NCBI GenBank assembly: GCA_020832655.1
Contig: JAFIEF010000008.1
Span: 1 to 64,000 of the forward strand
DNA: 64,000 nucleotides
Reading direction: 5' to 3'
Source: Paracoccaceae bacterium
GTDB lineage: Bacteria; Pseudomonadota; Alphaproteobacteria; Rhodobacterales; Rhodobacteraceae
Below are positions 18,741 to 27,285 of this stretch, piece after piece. The stretch's first letter is position 1. Every line of letters begins with the position of its first letter. Both the position numbers and the translations under genes were made by a program. Below the pieces are notes generated by a model, which was not told where the DNA came from, made no database searches, and saw only the letters and a program-made list of their open reading frames with translations.

Positions 18741-19337
18741 ATGGCCGAGGCGAAGCCCACCCCCGATTATGATGATCAGCCCCAGCCCGCGATGGACGGG
18801 GCGGCGGGCCTGGACCCGCAGGAACAGGCCGATGAGGCCGAGGCGCAAGACCCGCTGGCGGCGCTGGAGGCCGAGCTGGCCGCCTTGCGCGCAGAGCGTG
18901 ACGAGATGCGCGAACGCATGATGCGTGCCCTGGCCGAGGCCGAAAACAGCCGCAAGCGCGCCGAGAAGGACCGCCGCGATGCCGCGCTTTATGGCGGTGC
19001 GAAGATCGCGCGCGACATGCTGCCGGTCTATGACAACCTTTCGCGCGCGCTGGGCGCGGCCACCGAAGAAACCCGTGCCGCAGCAGGCGGGCTGGTGGAA
19101 GGGGTGGAACTGACCCTGCGCGAATTGACCAATATCCTGCACAAGCATGGGGTGGAGCGTGTCAGCCCCGCCGAAGGCGACATGTTCGACCCGCATCTGC
19201 ATCAGGCGATGTTCGAAGCCCCGGTGCCGGGCACCAAGGCCGGGCAGATCATTCAGGTGATGGCCGAGGGTTTCATGCTGCATGACAAGTTGCTGCGCCC
19301 GGCGCAGGTGGGGGTGTCCTCTGCCCCGGCGGGGTAA
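18741..19337 (+). CDS. grpE: Nucleotide exchange factor GrpE
   Basis: GrpE is the nucleotide exchange factor for the DnaK chaperone. The 198-residue protein has an acidic, low-complexity N terminus, then a long charged coiled coil (EAELAALRAERDEMRERMM onward, residues about 38-100), and the C-terminal beta domain ending GFMLHDKLLRPAQVGVSSAP, which carries the GrpE signature. hrcA-grpE adjacency is common in alphaproteobacteria. A two-hairpin repeat (copy B) follows the stop and may act as the 3' end of the transcript. Confidence 0.94.
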   Translation: MAEAKPTPDYDDQPQPAMDGAAGLDPQEQADEAEAQDPLAALEAELAALRAERDEMRERMMRALAEAENSRKRAEKDRRDAALYGGAKIARDMLPVYDNLSRALGAATEETRAAAGGLVEGVELTLRELTNILHKHGVERVSPAEGDMFDPHLHQAMFEAPVPGTKAGQIIQVMAEGFMLHDKLLRPAQVGVSSAPAG

Positions 19338-19354
19338 CGGGGCGCTGGCGTTAG

Positions 19355-19430
19355 CAAGGGGGCTGTCTGCCCCCTTGACCCGCCCTGTCGGGCGGGTCTT
19401 ACCCCCGAGGATATTTGGGCAAGGATGAAG
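19355..19430 (+). repeat. Dispersed hairpin repeat, copy B (two-hairpin class)
   Basis: Hairpin 1 has stem AAGGGGGC/GCCCCCTT with loop TGTCT, and hairpin 2 has stem GACCCGCCC/GGGCGGGTC with loop TGTC. A TTACCCCC run and the core GAGGATATTTGGG then CAAGGATGAA follow. It occupies nearly all of the convergent gap between grpE and mutS, so it could end transcription from either side. Confidence 0.88.
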
Positions 19431-19431
19431 A

Positions 19432-22047
19432 TCAGCCGCTGCTGAGCGCCTTGAGCGTATAGAGCATTTCCAGCGCGTCGCGCGGGGTCAGCTCGTCAGG
19501 GTTGATGTCCTTGAGTTTGTCGAGTGCAGGGCTTTGTGCCGGTCGGGGCGCGGGCGCGCGGGCGGCGGAAAAGAGCGGCAGATCATCGATCACGGCCTTG
19601 GGGGTGGTGCCGACCTCGCCCTGTTCGAGGGCGGCCAGCACTTCGCGCGCGCGGGTGATTACCGGTTCCGGCAGACCTGCCAGACGCGCGACCTGCACGC
19701 CATAGCTGCGATCTGCCGCGCCGCGCCGGACTTCGTGCAGGAAGACCACCTGGCCTTCCCATTCCTTGACGCTGACAGTGGCGTTTTCGACCCCCGAAAG
19801 CCGACCCGCCAGCGCGGTCATTTCATGGTAATGCGTGGCAAACAGCGCGCGGGCGCGGTTCATGTCATGCAGATATTCCAGCGTTGCCCAGGCAATCGAC
19901 AGCCCGTCATAAGTGGCGGTGCCGCGCCCGATTTCATCGAGGATCACCAGCGCGCGGTCATCGGCCTGATTGAGGATTGCCGCGGTTTCAACCATTTCCA
20001 CCATGAAGGTAGAGCGCCCGCGCGCCAGATCATCGCTGGCGCCCACGCGGCTGAAAACCTGGCTGACCAGCCCGATATGGGCCGATGTGGCGGGGACATG
20101 AGCGCCCATCTGCGCCAATATCGCGATCAGCGCATTCTGGCGCAGGAAGGTGGATTTGCCCGACATGTTCGGCCCGGTCAGCAGCCAGATCGCGGCATTC
20201 TGATCGGCCGAGAGGTCGCAATCATTGGCGATGAAGGGCTGGCCTGTGCGCGCCAGCGCGGCCTCTACCACCGGGTGGCGGCCCCCGGTGATGGCGAAGG
20301 CGCGGCTATCATCAAGCTTTGGCGCGCACCAGTCATGCGCGCGCGCCAGATCGGCCAGCGCGGCGGCAAGGTCGATTTCGGCCAGCGCGCGGGCGGTGTG
20401 CGACAGCGCGGCGGCATGGTCGAGCACGGCCTTGCGCAGTTCCTGAAACAGGCGTTTTTCAATTTCCAGCGCGCGGGCACCGGCATTGAGGATGCGGGTT
20501 TCAAGCTGCGACAGTTCTACCGTGGTAAAGCGGATCTGGTTCGCCGTGGTCTGGCGGTGGATGTAGCGATCCGCGCGCGCCTGCATGGTTGCCGCATGGG
20601 TGGCGGTGGTTTCGATGAAATAGCCCAGCACGTTATTGTGCTTGATCTTCAGCGCGGCGATGCCGGTGTCAGCGGCATATTCGGCCTGCATCCCGGCGAT
20701 GACGCTGCGGCCTTCATCGCGCAGGCGGCGGGCCTCGTCGAGATCGGCGTCATGGCCCCTGGCGATGAAGCCGCCATCGCGTGCCAGCAGCGGAGGCTCG
20801 GCCACCAGCGCATCTTCAAGCTGTGCGGCAAGGTCGTGATGGCCGCTTAGCGCGGCGCGGGCCTGCCCCAGCAAGGGCGGGGGGTCAGTGTCAAGCAGAT
20901 CATGGATCGCCTGCGCCTGGCCCAGTGCGGCGCGGATCGCGGCCAGATCGCGCGGCCCGCCGCGGTCAAGCGCCAGCCGCGACAATGCGCGGTCCAGATC
21001 GGGCACGGATTTGAGTGCCGCGCGCAGATCGGTGCGCAGGCGGGTATGTTCATGCAGGAAGCCTACCGCCTGCTGGCGCGCATGAATGATATCCAGCTTG
21101 CACGAGGGCGCGGCAAGGCGGCGTTCCAGCAGCCGTGCCCCGGCGGCAGTGACAGTGCGGTCAATCGCATGTAGCAGCGCGCCTTCACGGCTGCCCGAAA
21201 GCGATTGCGTCAGTTCCAGATTGCGGCGTGTGGCGGCGTCAATCTGCACCAGTTCGGCGGCATTGTCGCGCCGGGGGGGGTGCAGCAGCGGCAGCTTGCC
21301 GCGCTGGGTCAGATCCAGATAATCAATCAGCGCGCCAAGGGCCGAAATCTCGGCGCGGGTGAACTGCCCGAAACCATCAAGCGATTGCACATGATAGAGC
21401 GTGCAAAGCCGCGTAGCACCCGACTGGCTGTCGAAGCTGGCAGGCGCAAGCGGGGTCAGGGCCGCGCCCATATCTTCCGTGATGGGGCGGATGTCTTCGG
21501 CGCGGGCATCGCTGACCAGAAGCTCGCGCGGGGCAAGGCGGGCAAGTTCGGGGCCAAGGCGCGCGCGCGAACAGGGCATGACGCGGATCTGCCCGGTGGA
21601 GATATCGGCCCAGGCAAGTGCTGCGTCCTCGCGCAGCTCGGAAAAGGCGGCCAGGAAGTTGTGGCGGCGCGCGTCCAAGAGCGACTCCTCGGTCAGCGTG
21701 CCGGGGGTGACAAGGCGCACCACATCGCGCCGGACAACGGATTTATGGCCGCGTTTCCTGGCCTCATCGGGGGTTTCCATCTGCTCGGCAATGGCGACGC
21801 GGAACCCCTTGCGGATAAGCGTGAGCAGATAGCCCTCGGCGGCGTGATGGGGCACCCCGCACATGGGGATGTCTTCGCCCAGATGCTGGCCGCGCTTCGT
21901 CAGCGCGATATCCAGCGCGGCAGCGGCGGCGACGGCGTCATCGAAGAACAGCTCATAGAAATCGCCCATCCGGTAGAAGAGCAGCGCATCAGGGTGCTGG
22001 GCCTTGACCTCCAGATACTGGGCCATCATGGGGGTGGGTGTCGACAT
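19432..22047 (-). CDS. mutS: DNA mismatch repair protein MutS
   Basis: MutS recognises mismatches and starts methyl-directed or strand-specific repair. The 871-residue protein opens with the mismatch-binding domain, including the [15 protein letters not shown] segment whose F-x-E motif contacts the mismatch. It ends with an ABC-type ATPase: Walker [10 protein letters not shown] near residue 623 and the [12 protein letters not shown] signature. I start at ATG 22047 ([15 protein letters not shown]). A longer frame to 22092 runs into a large palindrome and is unlikely to be coding. It converges on grpE and diverges from the ATPase gene at 22148. Confidence 0.96.
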   Translation of the reverse strand: MSTPTPMMAQYLEVKAQHPDALLFYRMGDFYELFFDDAVAAAAALDIALTKRGQHLGEDIPMCGVPHHAAEGYLLTLIRKGFRVAIAEQMETPDEARKRGHKSVVRRDVVRLVTPGTLTEESLLDARRHNFLAAFSELREDAALAWADISTGQIRVMPCSRARLGPELARLAPRELLVSDARAEDIRPITEDMGAALTPLAPASFDSQSGATRLCTLYHVQSLDGFGQFTRAEISALGALIDYLDLTQRGKLPLLHPPRRDNAAELVQIDAATRRNLELTQSLSGSREGALLHAIDRTVTAAGARLLERRLAAPSCKLDIIHARQQAVGFLHEHTRLRTDLRAALKSVPDLDRALSRLALDRGGPRDLAAIRAALGQAQAIHDLLDTDPPPLLGQARAALSGHHDLAAQLEDALVAEPPLLARDGGFIARGHDADLDEARRLRDEGRSVIAGMQAEYAADTGIAALKIKHNNVLGYFIETTATHAATMQARADRYIHRQTTANQIRFTTVELSQLETRILNAGARALEIEKRLFQELRKAVLDHAAALSHTARALAEIDLAAALADLARAHDWCAPKLDDSRAFAITGGRHPVVEAALARTGQPFIANDCDLSADQNAAIWLLTGPNMSGKSTFLRQNALIAILAQMGAHVPATSAHIGLVSQVFSRVGASDDLARGRSTFMVEMVETAAILNQADDRALVILDEIGRGTATYDGLSIAWATLEYLHDMNRARALFATHYHEMTALAGRLSGVENATVSVKEWEGQVVFLHEVRRGAADRSYGVQVARLAGLPEPVITRAREVLAALEQGEVGTTPKAVIDDLPLFSAARAPAPRPAQSPALDKLKDINPDELTPRDALEMLYTLKALSSG

Positions 22048-22074
22048 ATAGTAGCGATTCCTGGCCTTCGAAAA

Positions 22075-22113
22075 ATTATCAAAATTAGTCATAGCCCAAC
22101 TAATCTTGATAAT
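22075..22113. promoter_or_regulatory. Near-perfect 15-base inverted repeat, possible operator
   Basis: Arms ATTATCAAAATTAGT (22075-22089) and ACTAATCTTGATAAT (22099-22113) pair at 14 of 15 positions around a 9-base spacer. The site is strikingly AT-rich for this genome and lies in the divergent gap between mutS and the lone ATPase gene, ending 34 bases before the ATPase start. It may be a protein-binding operator or the residue of an insertion. Confidence 0.6.
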
Positions 22114-22147
22114 ATATCAGAGTAGTCCTTCAGTTCACGGTGAGCCA

Positions 22148-23353
22148 ATGGATCCACGGCACAATCCTTACACTCCCGGTGCGGGGACGCAACCGCTGGA
22201 ACTGGCGGGACGTGAAGCAATTGTCGAGCAGGCCAAGATTACCTTGGATCGCATAAAACTGGGACGACCGGGACGATCAGTGATGCTGCTGGGCCTGCGC
22301 GGTGTTGGCAAGACGGTTTTGCTTAATCACATTTTCAACCTGGCGGAGGAGCGCGGGTTTTTCACGGTTCGAATGGAAGCCCCGGAGAGCGGAGAGCTTG
22401 CAGCGCGATCATATCCGGATCTCAAGCGCATCCTTATCAGACTGAGCGCGCGCCACAATATCCGCGACAAGGTAGCACGCGCGGGCTCAGCCATGCGCAA
22501 CTTTGCGTCCATTTTCAAGGTCAGTTTCGAAGGTTTCGAACTGGGCGCAACACCGGGTGACGGCGTCGCCGATACCGGCGATCTGGAACGCGACTATGCT
22601 GAAGTATTGCGGGCTGTGATAGAAGCCGCAAAGGCGGCCGAGCAGCCGCTGGCATTTTTTGTCGACGAGATACAGTATCTGCAACCCAAAGAGTTGGCAG
22701 CATTGACACTGGCCTGTCATGAGGCGGCGCAGCGCGGACTGCCCTTCGTTCTGTACGGTGCCGGATTGCCGCAGATTGCCAAGCTGGCCGGTGATGCCAA
22801 GTCATATGCCGAACGATTGTTCGAATTCCCGCCTGTTGGCGCGCTTACCGATGAGGCTGCGCGCCGCGCAATCATGGGACCGGCCCTGGCAGAGGGCGTT
22901 ACCTATACAGACGACGCCGTAGACGAAATCCTTGCCCAGACGCTGAATTATCCGTATTTCCTGCAGGAATGGGGATCCACGATATGGAATTATGCGGACG
23001 CATCGCCAATTTCGCTGGGAGATGTCACAGGCGCGCGCGACAGCATCATCGCCCGACTTGATGCAAGTTTCTTCCGGGTTCGGTTCGACAGGTGCAAGCC
23101 TGTTCAACAAAAATACCTTCGCGCGATGGCCGAACTTGGTGCGGGACCGCATCAGACTGGCGCAATTGCCACCGCGCTGGGCTGTGAGGCCAGCCAATTG
23201 GCGACCACGCGCGCGCAACTGATTTCGCTTGGCATGATCTGGAGTCAGCGCCACGGCGAGACAGCTTTCACCGTGCCTTTGTTCGACAAGTTCATGCTGC
23301 GGGCAATACCCGTGCTGGAAAAGCATGTCCCCCAGCGCAGGGCAAGACGTTGA
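22148..23353 (+). CDS. Lone AAA-type ATPase of unknown role
   Basis: A 401-residue P-loop ATPase resembling the orphan archaeal-type ATPase-like proteins that often sit among accessory genes. Walker A is LLGLRGVGKTVLL near residues 47-59 and Walker B is FFVDEIQYLQ near residue 168. The C-terminal third looks like a winged-helix region (TGAIATALGCEASQLATTRAQLISLGMI in part). I use ATG 22148 because MDPRHNPYTPGAG is the usual N-terminal motif of such proteins. The function is unknown, and no obvious partner gene is adjacent. Codon use is less GC-biased than in neighbours, which suggests acquisition. Confidence 0.75.
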   Translation: MDPRHNPYTPGAGTQPLELAGREAIVEQAKITLDRIKLGRPGRSVMLLGLRGVGKTVLLNHIFNLAEERGFFTVRMEAPESGELAARSYPDLKRILIRLSARHNIRDKVARAGSAMRNFASIFKVSFEGFELGATPGDGVADTGDLERDYAEVLRAVIEAAKAAEQPLAFFVDEIQYLQPKELAALTLACHEAAQRGLPFVLYGAGLPQIAKLAGDAKSYAERLFEFPPVGALTDEAARRAIMGPALAEGVTYTDDAVDEILAQTLNYPYFLQEWGSTIWNYADASPISLGDVTGARDSIIARLDASFFRVRFDRCKPVQQKYLRAMAELGAGPHQTGAIATALGCEASQLATTRAQLISLGMIWSQRHGETAFTVPLFDKFMLRAIPVLEKHVPQRRARR

Positions 23354-23460
23354 GACCCACCCTCGTGACCGCATATGAGGTCACGATATGGTTCATTGTT
23401 ACAAGCAAGAATATGGCGCAGAGGCCTGGCTGCCACGCAGGAGCTTAGCGAAAAGGGCAG

Positions 23461-23527
23461 TGGGGGCTTTGCCCCCTCTTGTGGCTGCGCCACAATTCAC
23501 CCCCAGAGTATTTCGGGCAAGATGAAG
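23461..23527 (+). repeat. Dispersed hairpin repeat, copy C (two-hairpin class)
   Basis: Hairpin 1 has stem GGGGGC/GCCCCC with loop TTT (23462-23476), and hairpin 2 has stem TTGTGGC/GCCACAA with loop TGC (23479-23495). TTCACCCCCA and the core GAGTATTTCGGG then CAAGATGAA follow. It lies between the ATPase gene and maeB. The hairpin 2 sequence differs from copies A and B, but pairing is kept. Confidence 0.87.
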
Positions 23528-23638
23528 CTGCTGTCGGGCAGGCTGGGGCAGAGCGGTTGCGGTAACAGGCGGTCATGTTTGTTGTGATGTGCCAATCATG
23601 TGGCTAAGAGGGGCGGGATCAAGGAGGAGGCCGCGCGC

Positions 23639-25894
23639 ATGTCCCGCAACAAATTCACTGCCGAAGAGGCATTGTCCTATCATCATCTGCCGGTGCCGGG
23701 GAAATACGAGGTGGTGGCCTCGAAACCGATGGCGACGCAGGGCGATCTGTCGCTGGCCTACAGCCCCGGCGTGGCCGTGCCGGTACAGGCCATCGCCGAT
23801 GACCCGCAGGCGGCCTATGACTACACGACCAAGGGCAATATGGTTGCCGTGGTGTCGAACGGCACGGCAATTCTGGGCATGGGCAATCTGGGCGCGCTGG
23901 CGTCAAAGCCGGTGATGGAGGGCAAGGCGGTGCTGTTCAAGCGCTTTGCCGATGTCAATGCGATCGACATTCTGCTGGACAGCGAAGACCCCGAGGAGAT
24001 CATCCAGGCGGTGAAGCTGATGGGGCCGACCTTTGGCGGCATCAATCTGGAGGATATCAAGGCGCCGGAATGTTTCATCATCGAAACGCGGCTCAAGGAA
24101 ATCATGGATATTCCGGTGTTTCATGATGACCAGCACGGCACGGCGGTGATCTGTGCGGCCGGGCTGATCAACGCGCTGGAGCTGTCGGGCAAGAAGATCG
24201 AGGATTGCCGCATCGTGCTGAATGGCGCGGGGGCTGCGGGGATTGCCTGTCTGGAACTGATCAAGGCGATGGGGGCCAGCCACGACAATTGCATCATGTG
24301 CGACACCAAGGGGGTGATCTGGCAGGGCCGGACCGAGGGCATGAATCAGTGGAAATCGGCCCATGCCGCCAATACCGAGGCGCGCACGCTGGAACAGGCG
24401 ATGATGGGGGCGGATGTGTTTCTGGGGGTGTCGGCCAAGGGTGCGGTAACGCCGGAGATGGTGGCCGGCATGGCCGACAATCCGGTGATCTTTGCGATGG
24501 CCAATCCCGACCCCGAGATTACCCCCGAAGAGGCGCAGGCGGTGCGCGCCGATGCGATTGTCGCCACCGGGCGGTCCGACTACCCCAATCAGGTCAACAA
24601 CGTGCTGGGCTTTCCCTATCTGTTTCGCGGCGCGCTGGACATCAATGCCCGCGCCATCAATGACGCGATGAAGATCGCCTGCGCGCGCGCTCTGGCCGAG
24701 CTGGCGCGCGAGGATGTGCCCGATGAGGTTGCAATGGCCTATGGCCGCAAGCTGAGTTTCGGGCGCGATTACATCATCCCCACGCCCTTTGACCCGCGGC
24801 TGATCTATACCATCCCGCCCGCTGTGGCCAGGGCGGGGATGGATACCGGCGTTGCGCGCCGCCCGATTGTCGATATGCCCGCCTATACCGATGCGCTGAA
24901 GGCGCGGATGGACCCCACCGCCAGCATTCTGCAATCGATCCATGCGCGCGCGCGCCAGGCGCAGTCGCGCATGATCTTTGCCGAAGGCGACGACCCGCGC
25001 GTCTTGCGCGCCGCCGTGGCCTATCAGCGCGGCGGTTATGGTCAGGCGCTGATTGTCGGGCGCGAGGATGATGTGCGCCAGAAGCTGGAAGCAGAGGGGC
25101 TGGGCGATGCCGCGCGCGAACTGAGTGTGCTCAATGCCGGCAATACCCGCCATCTGGATGTCTACAAGACCTTTCTGTACAGCCGGTTGCAGCGTCAGGG
25201 CCATGATCAGAAGGATGTGCACAGGCTGGCCGCGCGCAACCGCCATGTTTTTGCCGCGCTGATGCTGGCGCATGGGCATGGCGATGCGCTGGTCACCGGG
25301 GCCACGCGCAAATCGGCGCATGTGCTGGGGCTGATGAACCATGTCTTTGACGCCAGCGCAAAGGATGGTGTGGTGGGCGTGACGGCGCTGCTGCATAAGG
25401 GCCGGATCGTGCTGGTCGCCGATACGCTGGTGCATGAATGGCCGTCCGCGTCGGATCTGGCCGATATCGCCACCCGCGCAGCCTCTGTCGCGCGCCATCT
25501 GGGGCTGGAGCCGCGCGTGGCGTTCGTGAGCTTTTCGACCTTTGGCTATCCGGTGACGGAACGGACCGAAAAGCTGCATGAAGCGCCCAAGATACTGGAT
25601 CGGCGCGGGGTGGATTTCGAATATGAGGGCGAAATGACAGTGGATGTGGCGCTGAACATGCAGGCCGCCGCGCATTACCCGTTTTCGCGCCTGACCGGAC
25701 CTGCGAATGTGCTGGTGGTGCCGGCGCGGCATTCGGCCTCGATCTCTGTCAAGCTGATGCAGGAAATGGCGGGCGCGACCGTGATCGGCCCGATTCTGGC
25801 CGGGCTGCCGCAGCCGGTGCAGATCTGTTCGACCGGGTCCACCACCAATGACATTCTGAACATGGCGGTAATGGCAAGCTGCGAGATCAGATAG
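23639..25894 (+). CDS. maeB: NADP-dependent malic enzyme (malic/phosphotransacetylase-like fusion)
   Basis: This enzyme decarboxylates malate to pyruvate with reduction of NADP+. The 751-residue protein has a malic enzyme domain (about 1-430, with YSPGVAVPV, FHDDQHGTAV and the nucleotide-binding LNGAGAAGIACL) joined to a C-terminal domain like phosphate acetyltransferase (from about 437, RMIFAEGDDPRVLRAA). In relatives the second domain is regulatory rather than catalytic. The start at 23639 is fixed by a strong AAGGAGGAGG ribosome-binding site 8 bases upstream. The 116 bases after the stop, up to the fic gene, show nothing I recognise. Confidence 0.95.
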   Translation: MSRNKFTAEEALSYHHLPVPGKYEVVASKPMATQGDLSLAYSPGVAVPVQAIADDPQAAYDYTTKGNMVAVVSNGTAILGMGNLGALASKPVMEGKAVLFKRFADVNAIDILLDSEDPEEIIQAVKLMGPTFGGINLEDIKAPECFIIETRLKEIMDIPVFHDDQHGTAVICAAGLINALELSGKKIEDCRIVLNGAGAAGIACLELIKAMGASHDNCIMCDTKGVIWQGRTEGMNQWKSAHAANTEARTLEQAMMGADVFLGVSAKGAVTPEMVAGMADNPVIFAMANPDPEITPEEAQAVRADAIVATGRSDYPNQVNNVLGFPYLFRGALDINARAINDAMKIACARALAELAREDVPDEVAMAYGRKLSFGRDYIIPTPFDPRLIYTIPPAVARAGMDTGVARRPIVDMPAYTDALKARMDPTASILQSIHARARQAQSRMIFAEGDDPRVLRAAVAYQRGGYGQALIVGREDDVRQKLEAEGLGDAARELSVLNAGNTRHLDVYKTFLYSRLQRQGHDQKDVHRLAARNRHVFAALMLAHGHGDALVTGATRKSAHVLGLMNHVFDASAKDGVVGVTALLHKGRIVLVADTLVHEWPSASDLADIATRAASVARHLGLEPRVAFVSFSTFGYPVTERTEKLHEAPKILDRRGVDFEYEGEMTVDVALNMQAAAHYPFSRLTGPANVLVVPARHSASISVKLMQEMAGATVIGPILAGLPQPVQICSTGSTTNDILNMAVMASCEIR

Positions 25895-26011
25895 CGCGGG
25901 TCACTTCGCGCGCCCTGACGCCTCGCGGATCAGGCGCTGGTCGGGGCACTGGCGCACCACGTGCCGCGATCAGGGGGTCTGGCGGCGCGTGGGGGTGGGG
26001 GCGGAGCGGGT

Positions 26012-27199
26012 TTAGCCTTGCTTCGCCACTTCGCTTCTGTTCTTTTCCATGAAAACAGGTTTTGCTGCTTCAATAATCCCAGTCGCAATGAATGCCTTGG
26101 GGTAAATATCGTTATATTCTACTAGAATATTCAGTTCACAGAGCCGCGACAAGAGCTTTCTGGCAGCGACATCAGTAATGCCGAGGCGTTGAACAATACT
26201 TCTCGGCTGAATAACATGTACCTCAAACAGCATATCGATAATCGACAATACGTTTGCGCTCTTGATATTGGAACTTGCCAATGATCGATAACGCTCTTGC
26301 AAATCTAGCAAGCGATCGATTGTGTCTACAGTCTCGCGGCAGCTTTGTGTGGTGATTTCCATAAAATAATTTAACCATTCTTCCCAAGCCGCCTCTGCGG
26401 ACACTCGGTAAAGCATATCAATGTAGCGATCCTTATCGCGCTCGATTACAGGACTCAAATACAAAGCAGGCATTTCAAGCAGACCGCTTTTTACCGCCAT
26501 TAAAGAAATTAGCATGCGTCCAACACGGCCGTTTCCATCAGCAAACGGATGTATTGTCTCAAGTTGATAATGTACGAGAGCGATGTCGATTAGAGCGTTT
26601 ATCTTGTTGGCTTCTTCGCGATTTATATAGCGTTCAAGGCTCGACATGCATTCCACGGATTCTCTCGGCGGTGGTGGTATGAACTTTGCAGTGTCTAGCG
26701 TCCGGCCACCGATCATATTTTGATCTCGCTTGAATTCTCCGGGTAGCTTATGAGCGCCCCGGTTTCGACCAACATTTGACAACAGAAGTCGATGGGTATC
26801 TCTTAGGAGGCGGTTAGAAATTGGCTCGTCCTTTACACGCTCAAGAGCGTGTGAGAGCGCAATTGTATAGTTTCTGACTTCTTGTGTATCGTCGCTACTT
26901 CCCTTTGACAGTCCAGCCTCGGCCAGGATGAGTTGATCGTCAGTGGAGTAGGTCCCTTCCATGGCGGAAGAGGTAAGCGCCTCTCGCCTCTGAAGTGGCC
27001 GTATCAAGATATAAGCGTTTGCAAGTCTGCGACATGCCCCTTTCAGTTCCCCTATCGCGGCCATAGCTTCGCCATGAGCGAGTGCAACTCGCCCAAGATC
27101 AAATTCGGGTGGAAGAGGGCTGGGTACGAAAGCTCTTGCGCCAAAGACTGTCGGCACAAGTTTTCCGGTGCCAACGTTCTCAAAGTCAGTGTAGCGCAT
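26012..27199 (-). CDS. Fic-domain protein, class II self-inhibited AMP-transferase type
   Basis: Fic proteins transfer AMP or related groups to target proteins. The 395-residue protein carries the complete active-site loop HPFADGNGRVGR (217-228), with catalytic H217. The N-terminal inhibitory motif S77-x3-E81-G82 makes it a class II Fic enzyme, predicted to be self-inhibited. The C-terminal third (from about 330) looks like a winged helix, as in the Shewanella Fic protein. The DNA is clearly more AT-rich than its surroundings, so it was probably acquired horizontally. No antitoxin gene is adjacent. A perfect inverted repeat lies 34 bases upstream. The cellular target is unknown. Confidence 0.9.
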   Translation of the reverse strand: MRYTDFENVGTGKLVPTVFGARAFVPSPLPPEFDLGRVALAHGEAMAAIGELKGACRRLANAYILIRPLQRREALTSSAMEGTYSTDDQLILAEAGLSKGSSDDTQEVRNYTIALSHALERVKDEPISNRLLRDTHRLLLSNVGRNRGAHKLPGEFKRDQNMIGGRTLDTAKFIPPPPRESVECMSSLERYINREEANKINALIDIALVHYQLETIHPFADGNGRVGRMLISLMAVKSGLLEMPALYLSPVIERDKDRYIDMLYRVSAEAAWEEWLNYFMEITTQSCRETVDTIDRLLDLQERYRSLASSNIKSANVLSIIDMLFEVHVIQPRSIVQRLGITDVAARKLLSRLCELNILVEYNDIYPKAFIATGIIEAAKPVFMEKNRSEVAKQG

Positions 27200-27232
27200 C
27201 TGTTACCTGCAAAGTTTGAGCTTTGGGGGGAC

Positions 27233-27261
27233 TCTATACTTTGGGGTGCGTAAAGTATAGA
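27233..27261. promoter_or_regulatory. Perfect 10-base inverted repeat upstream of fic
   Basis: Arms TCTATACTTT (27233-27242) and AAAGTATAGA (27252-27261) are perfectly complementary around a 9-base spacer. The site is in the 86-base gap between the fic start and the end of ettA. It includes promoter-like TATACT sequence. It is well placed as an operator for the adjacent fic gene, perhaps bound by the winged helix of Fic itself (inference). Confidence 0.65.
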
Positions 27262-27285
27262 CTTGTGGTGCGCTCACAACTCATC

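Noticed and set aside
23903-25732. 609-residue minus-strand reading frame
   Set aside because: Antisense shadow of maeB; no ribosome-binding site or recognisable domain.
25940-25980. CACGTG-containing palindrome near 25960 as a fifth parS
   Set aside because: Only the central hexamer matches; flanks do not follow the TGTTTCACGTGAAACA pattern.
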